Shown here piece by piece: positions 1 through 11,483 of a stretch of DNA of 64,000 bases. The translations under genes and the position numbers were made by a program. Within the stretch, counting starts at the first letter, position 1. Each line of letters starts with the position of its first letter. A model generated the notes under the pieces. The model made no database searches. It was given only the letters and a program-made list of their open reading frames with translations, and was not told where the DNA came from. Source of the stretch: Mariannaea sp. PMI_226 (Eukaryota; Ascomycota; Sordariomycetes; Hypocreales; Nectriaceae); the NCBI GenBank assembly GCA_024336345.1, contig JANFOG010000006.1, positions 2,604,001 to 2,668,000 of the forward strand, in the 5' to 3' direction.

Positions 1-1605
1 CGGGCCGCAGAAAAGTTTCTTGAACATCAAAGGTCCCAAGCCTTCTAAAGCGATCTCTGATGAAAATATGATACCACGAGCAGTACCATATCAGACCGAT
101 GATACACGCGATAAGGATGCATACAAAGACTGCGCTTGTTTCCCCGATACTCATGCCGTAAGTTTCTGGGTAAACAAGTTGGAATGCCTCAAAGAAAGAA
201 TAGTAAATACCGTACGTAAAGGATGTCTGAGACAAAGTGTCAGTCTGGCAAGCAGATTGTGGTAGCTAGAAGTGTCGTAAAAGTTTCAATGAATACGTAC
301 GTATATATTTGTGAAAGCAATCGCTGGGTCCCTGAGAGTGATCTCAAACGGTTTGATTAAGGCGGATTTCACAATGTCATTCCGCGAGACATTCCTCAGC
401 CTCAACTCATCAGCCGTGACATACTTTTGAGAGCCTGTTTCTTGTCTGAGTCGTTTTGCCTTATAGTATAACAAAGTTGGTGTGGATGTTTCAGGGAGGA
501 AAATGATCAAAAGCAAGAAAATAAAGCTCGAGATCCACACGATCTCCCACATTGACCATCGCCAGCTGTTGTATGTTAGAAGGTAGGAGGTTGAGAGCAT
601 GGTGGTTGGGCGCTTACTCTTTTTTCATGACCAAAAATCCTGATATTAAGGGACCAAGGGCTGGACCACAGTACATGGCCCCAGACCAAGCCGCCAGGCT
701 ATAGGGGATATAAATCACTGAAAACTATTGCCAGTCAGATTTCATGCGTATGAGTATCACGTGAAAGAAAGATTTCTTGACGTTACCATGTCAGTCAATG
801 ATGCAGCTCCTGTTGCCAGGCATGGGCTGCCAAAGAAGCCTTGCAGGAATCTGACTATCAGGAAACCCGCCAAGGTCCGGCACACCGATGCCACAATCGA
901 AAGAATGATGAAAATCGCGAAAGTGATAATATAAACTGGGTTTCTGCCGATAGAAGGAATTTCACTTAGTGGAGAGAATAACAATGGTCCGATTCCATCT
1001 TCATGCCATCAGTCAGCCACGTTTTTAAGAATCTATTGGACGCAACGGGGTATCAGAGACACGTACATCCGAGAACGTATAGGGCCAAGCCGAGCGATGC
1101 GACTGTCTCGGAGACATCGAATTCTTCGATTACTTGACTTGAATAGAATGAATCATCAATCACTGAGGACATTAAGCGACGCCGGCTAATTCTTACGTAG
1201 AACTTGGAACAAAAATGGAAGACCCGCAGTAGATTGTGAATGTGTACAGGCTGGATGGTTGGGGTCAGCATTACACTTGTACTTGTATGTATAGAGCCAG
1301 GTCGAGAGACCTACCAGATAAGAACGGCTATCACTGTCTTTCGTGATGTTGACCAATTGTGAGGGTTCTCTGGATCAGTGGGTGAATCCCTAGTTGCTTA
1401 TGAGATCCCGAACTGAGCGGACGACTGTCGATACTTACCACTCAACAATGACAGCACCTGGGCTGTCTTGCCCATTCACTGAGGAGGATTCGGCGCTCGT
1501 AGTTTCATGGCACTTTTGTTCGCCATTCGAAAATGGCAAACACCGGATTTTCGTTGCCAGTCGGACAACGGAACCAAGCGCCGTAGTTCGGAATATGTGA
1601 GCCAT
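1..1605 (-). CDS. MFS multidrug/toxin exporter (FLR1/caffeine-resistance type), 3' end outside window
   Basis: A 12-TM drug:H+ antiporter (DHA1) carrier of the plasma membrane, read on the minus strand. The ATG at 1605 gives MAHIFRTTALGS. After an intron at about 1393-1438 the family motif DPENPHNW follows. Later exons carry the TM2-TM4 region (LALYVLGC, LQGFFGSPCLATG, at about 757-1170), the central-loop motif LPETSTPTLLYYKAKRLR (about 430-520) and the late-helix motif YGIYYSFFEAFQLVYPE at the window edge. At least three more introns separate these blocks; their exact borders were not all resolved. The C-terminal end lies beyond base 1. It sits 374 bp downstream of a Zn2Cys6 gene on the same strand, so the two may form a regulator-efflux pair. 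Family assignment is firm; the exported compound is unknown. Confidence 0.85.
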
Positions 1606-1978
1606 GTTCTTCCAAATAGTATTTGCACTCCTTTTTTTTCGATTACACTCTGAAAGGTGATATGAAACACGAGAATGAGAGATTCACGTCAGAGATTATT
1701 ATTTTTAAATGCATCGGAGTCAATCACTATCATCTAAGCGAGAGACCTGCTTAGGCTATTCGGGGCGAGATTGACGTTCTCATTCCGGTCCCACCCATAG
1801 GCTATTCGGAATTGATGGATAGGGGCATGTACTTAAAATGATGTCAAAGCAACCAAAGTCCGCGTGAATTCGAAGTGTCTCTCTAATTACCCGTAGTTTC
1901 TTCGGCTCGATTTGCGCGATGTGAAAAGGCTCTAAATTTCACTCAGGTCCAATGTGTTTCAATTTACACAACATTAAC

Positions 1979-3748
1979 TCATAAACTATTCTCAACAATT
2001 TGGTGCAATTCTTTATCGAATAAGTCGACCAAATCAGGTTCTTGCCCCGCGATGTCCTCATTATATGGCTGTCGGGCCTGCGAAGATGTTTCCACCTGCA
2101 GCATGATGCAAGCGATACTCTTAAGCTCTCGTAATATCTTCTTGGCTCGAGGCCAAATCTCTTCATAGTGCATTAGAGTACCCAGACAAAGGCGGATGCG
2201 AGATCGAGCTGCACAAGCCTCTTCGAGAGTGAATTCTGATTTGCAAGCTACTAAATGAGCGATGGTACAACACGCAATCATGCAAATTACAAATGGCGAC
2301 ATTTGAACAGAGTCAGCTGGTACGGCGACCAAGCATTGGTTCTGTTTACGAACAGCTCGAAATAACTTCTCTAAGTGAGTTCGACGATTAAGGGTAGTTC
2401 CCATGTTCAGGTCCGAAAGCAGTGACAAGGGAGGCGGTGGTGATCCGCAGCTGGATATGCCTTCGGCAGGATCATACCGGAGCGTAGAGAGTGGTCGATG
2501 GATGTAAGCAAGTGCTCTATAGATACTCAGAATTTAATCCAAAGAAAAACGACGGGAGGGCTCCTACGTGTACAACATCATATGGGCTTGAAAGAGGAGC
2601 TGATCCAGGACGACTGGATTAATAAGAAGCTCTCTTTTGTTGGACGGAAGCATAACAAACCAGCCTGCTATCGTTGTTTCGAGGTTTTCACAAAGGGATT
2701 TTGCGTTACATAGACTCTCATACCCGAAGGACGCCCGTAAGGATGAGACGAAGATGTCAGTAGCGTCGATGAAGTACGCGAAAGACGAGAAAAGCCTTTC
2801 TTCAAGCGCAAACTCCCGATTTTGATATGCTGACAATGCGATTCTGTCTGACGGTATATGCTATCGGAGGGATGTCAGTGTTTTTGGGTAATAACTCATC
2901 AAGGGGCAAAGCATTACCATGCAATTGTAATCTTGGTCCTCACAGGGTAAGTCAACATCAGAAGCTGTATCTTGGAGAACCGGAGCCAGATCGCGCCTGA
3001 CGACGGAAAATTGCGCGTCAACTAAATACAACATCCACCATGTCCTTCGCCAGCTTTCTGCAAGAACAGGATCGTACCATTCTGTAGAATCAGCAAAGTC
3101 TTTGGTATTCATTCCAATGGTCTTGGCCTGCTCAATCGCCTCGGTTAATAATTCGTCCGCGGCGGCCTGCTCAGCACACATGCTCTTCGCTAGAGCTTTA
3201 AGGAGGTTAGTTTGAACAGAAAACCCATCTATAACTTCACTATTCTCTATATCCAGAACGTCCTTTTTGAGTGTGGGAGAGTCTTTGTAGAATGAACCGA
3301 TGTGTTGCATCACCTCTACCAAAGGTCTGACAGTGGAGGGTTCTGAAATGAGCATCGCTTCAATTGCTTTTCTCGGGAGAACAAAAGGGTGGCTGTGGTG
3401 GAAGTATTGGTAGTATAGGTCCAAGAGCATGGTTCCACTACACTCGCAAGCATCGGCTTGAGGCATGATAGCCATGTTTACGTCCGAAATGGATTCAATA
3501 ACTCCAATTGATGGTGTGGTTGTACGAGCAGGTGTTAACATGTTAGACCCAAATTGGCTGTCTTGGGCTCGGGTTCTCCTGGTGGATGCAGCTCTACTTT
3601 TTCCGGTACGACGGGACTCGGGATAGGAGCAAGTTTTGGACAGGGTTTGGCATCGTGAACATGAAGGACGGATCGCGTCGCATTTTAGATGCTGACTTCG
3701 ACAGGGAGCACACGCCACAGAAGCTCGACTGGCGGATCGACGTTCCAT
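1979..3748 (-). CDS. Zn(II)2Cys6 fungal-specific transcription factor
   Basis: A nuclear DNA-binding regulator of about 553 residues in three exons (3748-2918, 2860-2568, 2516-1979); both introns keep frame. The N-terminal binuclear zinc cluster reads CAPC-x6-C-x6-C-SR-C-x6-C at about residues 13-40, followed by a basic stretch (ESRRTGKSR). The middle domain has the usual fungal_trans features (ESWRRTWWMLYLVDAQFS, then SFAYFIDATDIF). The third exon begins ALAYIHRPLSTLRYDP, typical of this family. The ATG at 3748 (MERRSAS) is chosen because it lies just before the zinc cluster; the frame is open upstream to 3919 but that part looks non-coding. It is co-oriented with the downstream MFS exporter and may control it. 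The target is inferred from position only. Confidence 0.88.
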
Positions 3749-4565
3749 GAACAAGAATGTGCCGACAATTGATTTGAAGGATGTGGTAAGAGTCCTTTGT
3801 TGACTTGTCCAAGGATGGTCTTGAGGGTAGCTGAACTGACTCACCTCTGGTCGGTTCGGTAACACCTTTTTCCGTTCTTGGCTCGGTGCACTCCGAAAGA
3901 GGGACTTGAGACTTGGCAAACTGGATCAGTTAAATAATAGAAGCAGAAAAAAGTTATCGCTCAACTCATAATAGCAGCTAGTCTATATTAGCAGGCCGAT
4001 AGCATTAGTCATTATCATGTGATGCCGAATGATTGGATAATCTATAAGACGAAGAAGTTTTCCAGTTTTAAATCATTCATACGTATTGGCAGATTTTGGC
4101 GAACAGGTAGTGGGCGACCTCTGGAAGAGTTTTGGTGCTCGGCAATGAATGACCCACTAGTCTGAGCTGGACTCAAATAGTCCCGGACCTTACATGTCCA
4201 CACAAAAACAACATCCATTGAAGCATACGGTAGAACGTTTTTACATTGCGACAAATGAATAGAAGGAGAAAATTTGTACAGAATGAGATATGGCAAGAGT
4301 TTGCCAAATATTAATCTCAAGCGCATATGCTTGGCATAATTCGGCTTCGCCTTCCTTTTACATAAGCCAACTGTCAACTAGGCTACCTTATTTCACCCTT
4401 ATCCCAAGAAAAAGAACCGGCGTCATGCCCAGTTTAACATATATACAATGAACCTCATTCAGAAAATCATGCCTCAAAAGCTGCCCCAGATATTGAATTT
4501 GCGTTTCTCGGAAAGCTCCGGGGTTCGGCAGGGGAACAGCTCAGCTGCGCCCGGGGTAGTCGTAC
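3749..4565. other. Intergenic, no supported gene
   Basis: This is the promoter side of the Zn2Cys6 gene and the 3' side of the S41 gene. A 111-codon minus-strand frame at 4042-4377 has no recognisable domain and I do not call it. I see no RNA gene or repeat here. Confidence 0.5.
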
Positions 4566-6951
4566 TCAAAATGGTCGCCCATACTTGTCATTTCTCGAGC
4601 GAGCTCCCGGGTTCGACATGGGAACAGCTTGGCTGCGTACACGGGAGTCGTATTTGACAGTGTCACTACCCATGGTGTTGTCATCATTGGTAGTCGAGCC
4701 TCGCACACATTTGCCATTTTTCCAGGCAACACTGGCGGCAGCACGCCATTGCTCAGTGACCTCTCTGGTCATGGCCTGGGTGTAGAAAAGACGGCAGTTG
4801 GCAGCCTGGTACTGGAATTGCAGAGGGTAGCCATCGAGGTCATCTCCGGCATAAGCGCTGAGAGCATTGAAACCACCCGCTGCAGCTGATTGGAATAGGG
4901 GAAGTAGAGGAGCATTAGCCAGGCTTGGTAAAATATTAGAGGCAGAGGCAGCTTCAAGAGCGTCAGAGGCCGCCTCGTTATCTTTGAGGCTAGTCCTCAT
5001 GCCATATATAGCCTTGAAGAGATCAGCGTTGGAGTTCGCACGAGCACCTTTGACGCCGCCCACCGCCTGCATGGCCTGGTAGTGAGGTCGGCCGCCAAGC
5101 GCAACGGTGCGGACGTTGTGGTTTCGGGTTAGAAGGCCAGTTAAGATAGTACAAGCGGAGGCACAAGTGCCGTCAGTGACGATAATAATATTCTCGGGTT
5201 TGAATATAGCATCATGAATTGCTGTGTATGTCTCATTCTCGCCATTTATATAGGTAAGAGGGTGGGTATCGATAGGTTTGTGAAAATCCTGCAAGTAAGC
5301 CGCACTAACTTCCTGATTACCAGCAAGATAAGGACCGAACCACTTCTCACCAGAGGTTATTGCGATGCCTTTGGAGTCGACAGGCCATGAAGAGCTCCGA
5401 GTAACCCACCAATTGTTTAGGGTCGTAAAATTAGTCCCAGAAAGAACCCGAAGAGCATCATTCGCCCGTAATCGATTGAAGGCGGAAAATTCTCCGGTTG
5501 GGAAAAGCAAACGGTAGATATCAAATGCCAGGTTAACAAGGCCACCACCATTGGCAGAGACATCGATGACAAGCTTATCACGGCCCTCCTTCTGAGCCTG
5601 CGTAAACAAGCTGGTAAGAACAGCACGACTTTCAAGGATGAAGTTAGTGACATTAAAATTAGCAAGTGTACTTGGGCTTGAACCAATGGGCATAAAGCTG
5701 CGAATAGAAAGCACAGCAGTATCCTTGTATTCGTCACCGTCAAGGAAGTATCCTGCAAGTGAGCCTAGGCTATGCTGCACAAGCGGCTCAGGGAAACCCG
5801 TTGGCGGTTTGGGCTTGTTACCACTCTCTGTGGCGGAGGTGGGAGAGGCAGAAGCGGAAGAAGTGACAGGGCCAGTACTTGAATGAGTCCCAGAGGGAGT
5901 TCCAGAGGGAGAGGGAGCGCCAGAGGGAGAGGGAGTGCCGGATGGAGGAGGGGGAGGAATCTCATAGAGATTTTGGATATCCTCTCCACTCTCAATTTTG
6001 GAAAAGTCGGTGTTAGGGCCGATAAGGACGTGATTCTCGATCACACGCTGGGAGCCGTTTCGGAATTGAACAGTGTGATTATCAGGCATCTCCCAAAATG
6101 AGAAGAGTGACGCGCCACTAAAACGATTGGCTGACCACTGAATAGACATAAAGAGGTGATTGAATTGGGCATCGGGGTCTTGAAAGTTGGCGGGTTGGTA
6201 TATCGCATTATTCTCAAGCCACTTATTAATTGGAATACCATCAACGCAGGAGATAGAAGAAGGTTGATAGTCAAGTGATCTGTTGTTGGCAGTATAGATA
6301 TCTATAGCCATAAAGATCTCAGGTATATGTACCCCATCTTGAGATAGAGAGTAAAGAGAGAACCCTATTCGGACAAACTGCATCATAGTAAGAAGGATTG
6401 GTGGATAATCAAAGTGATTATCATTGGATGCGGCAAACTATATTTAATGAGAAAGTCTTCAATTTTGTAATTAAAATTAAGGTACTTACAATTGATCGTA
6501 AATCAAACATAAACTCATACTGGCTCTTATATTGATCATCACTCAGCTTATTCTCCATGGCTTCAAGACCACCCAAAACATCGACGCCCTCAAATAAGTA
6601 GTCCTCAGGAGGATTAGCAAGCACCTCAAGTGTGCTCTGAAACTCGACATAAGGCTTCATATATTTAAGAAGAGCGAGGTCCCGTTCCTTATTGAGGGGG
6701 ACTGATTTCAGACAAGCAATACCGACTGAAGGCTTGACGTTGAGGAGAGCTGTTCTACCAAGCGAGCCGTTCGCGGCGATGTATGCATCGGATAACACTT
6801 TGCATGGGTGGATGTCTTGACGTTCTTGCAAATGTCTATTGTATGGAATGACAGAATGCCTTTCGTACAAGGCCTCGTGAGCCAGCCTGCTAGGTTCCCA
6901 GTAGGCAACTGCCACGCCCGCAAGGGCCAGCATACCGAGACCTGGAAGCAT
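4566..6951 (-). CDS. Secreted peptidase S41 family protein
   Basis: A C-terminal-processing-type (S41) serine peptidase homologue of about 777 residues in two exons (6951-6490 and 6437-4566). The ATG at 6951 opens a signal peptide (MLPGLGMLALAGVAVAYW), so it probably enters the secretory path. Residues 20-180 form a family-specific N-terminal region. A Pro/Ser/Thr/Gly-rich linker (PPPPPSGTPSPSGAP and on) follows at about residues 305-350. The peptidase domain shows LVIDVSANGGG and then IIVTDGTCASACT, whose Ser is in the nucleophile position. Fungal relatives include the peptidases of dikaritin RiPP clusters (UstP, PhomP types), but no DUF3328 oxidase or repeat precursor lies nearby. Substrate and true activity are unknown. 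Confidence 0.85.
5885..5945 (-). repeat. In-frame minisatellite in the S41 linker
   Basis: Three tandem units starting CCAGAGGGAG (12, 18 and 18 bp, at about 5889-5938) encode repeated SPSG(A/T)P on the minus strand. Such units are prone to length change by slippage. Confidence 0.8.
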
Positions 6952-9687
6952 GCTGTATTATGCCGAATAGAGATTATCAGAAGGAAGAGATCCAGGCAAG
7001 AAAAGATGAAGAATAAAAGATAGAAAAAACCAATACCAAAACGTAGAGGTCACGGCTACGAGGTAGTATCTGGGAACTGCTCATGGTATTATATGTGGCC
7101 ATCTTCTAGATGGCAACTACTCAACAAAGGCTCAAACAAATGAAGTGAGCAGCTGGGGCATGGGAATCGAAGCTAACTAGAGGAAGAAACATCGTTCGAG
7201 GTCTAGCAGTTAAACCCCGGCTCTGCGACGCACGCCATCACGACATGTGTGTAAGATAAAAAAGGGGTCAGAACCAAGAAGATATCTGTGGATAGAAGCC
7301 AACCTCGAAAGCCACGTGCTGTTAGTCATCTAAGCTAGGTTGCATACTATTTTAAGCCCGCGAGCTCATTGGTTCGACCTCCTACGATTGGGCAAGATAA
7401 GTAGAGGGTACCGCGTGCCATGGCCGTTGATGCAGGGCGGCCACTATTACTATTATGTACAGAGCATCCATGTAATGCAGGTCTGTTTTGGCGCGACAGA
7501 GACGATGGATTCTGTTGGTGGGGGTTAATTTTATGGCAGCTGCCCTGGCTCATTTCTTTCCAGCACATAGAGACGAGATGTCGTACTTTTAACCCAAGTT
7601 TATATTCAGCACATAAACCCTGTAGCGCATTTACTTGCCCCCAAAATACGTGGTTAGAAATCCAGCGTACACGTTTGGCTCCATGGCTCCACTCGGTTAT
7701 GCCAAAGTCCCGATCCTATAAGCTACTGAATGCGGGCTATAGTTAATTACCTATACTTTACGATACTCTTGAAACTAGCATTCATTGGTCTTGTGGTATG
7801 TACAGTTGTGGTAGTTAATTAGTATTCTCGTTATTGTCGTCTGCCCATCATTATTGACGCACCGGTGAAGACTTTCAACTCTAGATTGAGAGAATTTATG
7901 ATGTCGGCGCTTATACATGCATCAAGACTCAGGAGCCTTTGACCTCGTCCTTGATTATAAAAACCCAAACACCATCGGAATAACGGTACTTCGGTCATCG
8001 GAACTACCAGACCTGGCAACTGCCTATTGTAGGATTAATTCCCACACTGCCTTCAAGCATCAAGTAGGCCCAACGTCTACACCTCAAAATCATTTTCACA
8101 GCAAGATCCCCTTCGAAATGCGAATCCTCAGCACAAAGCGGCTGGTAATTACTATCGTGGTTGATGTATTGTTGTTGGTTTTGCAGGGGCCTTACGTTCC
8201 CCTTCTTAACAAATTTTAATTCAAACCTCAACCGGCGTCGGCATAGGCATGTAAATTAACTCTGATCAAATTGATTTTGTTAGTAGTAGAAGGGAGACTC
8301 ATCAACGGACCTTAGATTGTTTAATGGAACCGATGCTGAGAATCCATCTGCGGGGGAAGGCCCCTCCAGACTGTATCTTCCCAACTGTGACCGCAGGCGG
8401 AACGAGGCGAGAGTAGTGGTTCAGTATGAAAAAGTGTTTCAGTCAAGAGTAAATAGCCTAATATGCTGGGTACGAAATGCACTTCTTTAACATATGCCGC
8501 TTAAATTACCTAATACGCTTTTCGCTTGCTTGTCGCAATTTGATTGGACTGCATATATAATGATAGGCCTTACATTGAACGATCTGACTTGTTCCCAAGG
8601 GGTAAACCAATTTCAATAGGTTTATGTTGGAGGAGACTATCCAAGACAGCACTTCACGTAAGGTAACGAGAATGCAAGTGTCATGTTAGGTAATGAACAG
8701 GTGGATTGTGGTGGCTAGATTGTATTGAAAGCTGAGTAAATAAGTAGAATATCTAATGGCAATGACTGCAGTTTATATCCTGAGTGGAGTTGAGCGTGCT
8801 CATTTCTTCTTTCGTTGACATGTTCACGATGCGCAATGTCGAACTATAGGGTAAGCTGGTGAGCGGAGCGAACCACAGTCACTGGGCTTCCAGTGGAGCT
8901 TGCTCACTTATTATACAGGAGAGGAGTTGGGATGCACGTAACAATGATGCAATTTGTGGTTTGGGTCATGGTATATCTGATATTGTAGTAGGTCAAGTAG
9001 GTATGCTAGATAAAGCCAAAATCTCTCTCTCTTTCCGTATACATTTGATGGCATACTGCTTGAGACCCTCAAGTTTTTAGTCTTAGTATGACACCTATGT
9101 CCTGTAATATGATAACTATAACTTGTGAGTAATTCCGTAATTGCCTACGGAGCCTTAAAAGCGGTATTGAGGCGGCTACAATATAAGGTATATTATAAAG
9201 AAGGCATCATTATTATAATCATGACATGTTCCAGAGGTTTTTTTTTTTTGCAGATTTGGCTGGCGTTCTATTATGCGGGTTAGCCATATTCCAAACCAGT
9301 TCATTATTATTATCGCTCGCAAGCATGCCTGGATGGGTCACTGGCGCCGAGATGTCCTTTCTCGCCATCTGCTCCCGATAATATGTTCCAAACCTCTTAT
9401 CCCTATCTCTACCCTGGTTCTCGAAGCCAAACTGCCCACCCGCTGTGTACTGTGTAGTTTGTCTCTAGCTGTGGCTGTCCAAGCGGAAGCGCGTACCCCT
9501 ATGGAGCTGCCTACAGTGGAGCTCCAGGCCACTTCAGGTTAGATCAGACATATCCATCTCACAGCCATTCTGGTGCTTACGAAACGAGTTGCGTAATCTC
9601 GCGTCGTTTTCTGTCGCGGGATGCCTTTATTTTTTTCCGGCAGCTCTTTGAGCAACAAGCCTGTCTTTGATCGCGCTTTTGTTCGTC
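6952..9687. other. Long intergenic region
   Basis: These 2.7 kb contain only short frames (up to about 108 codons, e.g. 7420-7746 plus) without recognisable domains, and no tRNA-like boxes. The one structured item is a dispersed repeat copy at 8481-8570, listed separately. The left end is the S41 promoter; the right end is the promoter of the Zn2Cys6 gene at 9688. Confidence 0.5.
8481..8570. repeat. Dispersed repeat, copy 1 (partner at 57832-57932)
   Basis: A core beginning CATATGCCGCTTAAATTACC (8491-8547) recurs at 57842-57897 with one gap and about six substitutions, several of them C/T or G/A transitions. Weaker similarity continues on both sides (CTTTA before, AGGCCT after). No terminal inverted repeat or ORF is visible, so it looks like a decayed remnant of a mobile element. 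Confidence 0.65.
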
Positions 9688-11283
9688 ATGACCCCTGGAC
9701 TGGGTCCTGCGCCGAAGAGAACCCGTGAAAGTACGTCCAAAGTTCGGACTGGATGTAGCATTTGCAAAGCTCGTCGAGTGAAATGCGATGAAGCCAAACC
9801 AATCTGTCGACGTTGCGCCATTGGAGGCCGCAAATGCGAGTACAACACCACACGAGCAGTACCCCCGTCCCGGAACGTGATCACGATATATCTGCCTCCT
9901 GCGCAGAGTCAGCCGCAATTTTTCGTAAATCACCGCGGCCTCGACTACTTCCACCAGAATCTTGCTGCAAAGCTGGATGGGCAATTCGATTCAACGTTCT
10001 GGAGCAAACTTGTCTTGCAGCTATCGCACTCCGAACCATCAATCCGACATGCTGTATCGGCCATTAGTGTCATTTATCAAGATGTAGAATCGTCTTTACG
10101 CCACCCCGCAGGCTATGTCAATGCCAATCCCGAGGCTCAACAGGAGTGGAATACAGCGGTGAGGAGCCTATCAGCTCGAATTCAGGTTCATCCAAACTCG
10201 AACTTGGTACCTTTGGTCTGCTGCCTGCTCTTCACGTGTGCCGAATTCCTCATAGGCAATATCGAATTATCCATGATTCATGTTCTAAATGGATTCAATA
10301 TTCTAACCGCGCTCCGTGCCAACCTCAAGGCAGCCCCGGCTATAGGGTCTAATCTCTCATCCAACGACCTTAAATCCATCGAAGATCACATTGTTCCGAT
10401 GTTCTCGCGTCTGAATGTACTCTGTTCTCTTGCTGGCAGGGAAACTCCGTCAATACACGCTCCTACAGTCCAAGACGACTCCCCTCATGAAGACCTAGCC
10501 GATTCTAGACAACGGTTAGTTAAGATCTTAGATACCTGCATCCGATTCATTGGCGCCGCCAGTTCTAAGGCGGCTATGTTCCAAATCGATGTCGACGATC
10601 TCGTCGAACAGGTGAAACTTGAAGCAAGGCTAGATGCATGGCATGACCAGCTAGGCGAACTTCTTGAACAAATGCAGGCTGCCGGCGACCTGGCGAAGCA
10701 GGACGAATTCAACTTACTTTTGGTCCATTACAAGGTCATTTACATATGGATACGAGTCTGCACCACAGCTGAGGAAACGGCCACAGATTCTTACCTTTCT
10801 GATTTTGAAGAGCTTGTGCATTACGCAGAGCAGACCACCAAGTCAGGTGTTGGAATAGCAGCACCGCTACCGCTGTCATTCGACATACATATCCTCGGGC
10901 CTCTTTACTACACCGCGCTGAAATGTCGTCATCCCTCAACACGAAGACGCGCGCTGGAAATGCTGCGATTGGCCCCGAGGCGGGAAGGACTCTGGAATGC
11001 ACATCACGCATACGTGACTGCGAAACGAGTGATCGAGCTGGAAGAGGCCCAGCTCAATGGGCAAGAATTGCCAGACGAAGCTTCAAGAGTTCATGGTCTC
11101 CCCTTGCCCGATGAGGGCTCTCGGACTTTTAACCCAGGCGAGATACCTTTGGACTTTCGGAAGTTCGGCCGCAGCATCGTACCCAGCCCGGCTTGTCCAG
11201 GCACAGTTGAAATTGTATTCCTGACAAAGCCATGGGGACTATTGGGAGAGTGGCAGGCGGTCACAGAGCATATCAAGCTATGA
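9688..11283 (+). CDS. Zn(II)2Cys6 transcription factor
   Basis: A single-exon gene of 531 residues. The zinc cluster CSICKARRVKCDEAKPICRR with a final C after six more residues lies at about residues 24-51, preceded by a basic tail (KRTRES). The ATG at 9688 (MTPGLGPAPKR) is the first true ATG in frame. The rest is the helical regulatory region of the short C6-finger family (GLDYFHQNLAAKLDG, LLFTCAEFLIGN, PLYYTALKCRHPSTRRRAL). It ends 201 bp from the 3' end of the convergent RTA1 pseudogene. No intact neighbour suggests its target; it may be an orphan left when an adjacent transporter gene decayed. Confidence 0.88.
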   Translation: MTPGLGPAPKRTRESTSKVRTGCSICKARRVKCDEAKPICRRCAIGGRKCEYNTTRAVPPSRNVITIYLPPAQSQPQFFVNHRGLDYFHQNLAAKLDGQFDSTFWSKLVLQLSHSEPSIRHAVSAISVIYQDVESSLRHPAGYVNANPEAQQEWNTAVRSLSARIQVHPNSNLVPLVCCLLFTCAEFLIGNIELSMIHVLNGFNILTALRANLKAAPAIGSNLSSNDLKSIEDHIVPMFSRLNVLCSLAGRETPSIHAPTVQDDSPHEDLADSRQRLVKILDTCIRFIGAASSKAAMFQIDVDDLVEQVKLEARLDAWHDQLGELLEQMQAAGDLAKQDEFNLLLVHYKVIYIWIRVCTTAEETATDSYLSDFEELVHYAEQTTKSGVGIAAPLPLSFDIHILGPLYYTALKCRHPSTRRRALEMLRLAPRREGLWNAHHAYVTAKRVIELEEAQLNGQELPDEASRVHGLPLPDEGSRTFNPGEIPLDFRKFGRSIVPSPACPGTVEIVFLTKPWGLLGEWQAVTEHIKL

Positions 11284-11483
11284 TAGAGTGGCTATCTGTT
11301 GTTGATTGTTCGAGGAGTAGAGAGCGCCGTCATAGGTAGGTGCGACAGGGGGTCTCCAAGCAAAGACCCGTCAATAAAGTGACTAAAGGTGCCTGCTGAT
11401 CTTAACTGTGTTGCTGGTCGACCTGATACGTACGCCTCGCCAAGTTCCAAAGCACCGCACTTTTCACTCTCAGCCGAATAACT

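Noticed and set aside
4042..4377. 111-codon minus-strand open frame
   Set aside because: No domain, no signal, unsupported codon pattern, and it lies in a promoter/3' region; likely chance.
4566..6951. Dikaritin (ustiloxin/phomopsin-like) RiPP cluster around the S41 peptidase
   Set aside because: No DUF3328 oxidase (HxxHC motif) and no precursor with repeated cores and Kex2 sites nearby.
7365..7395. GGTTCGACCTC resembling a tRNA B-box
   Set aside because: No A-box, no acceptor stem and no cloverleaf could be drawn around it.
7420..7746. 108-codon plus-strand open frame in the long gap
   Set aside because: No recognisable motif and no exon partners; composition like intergenic DNA.
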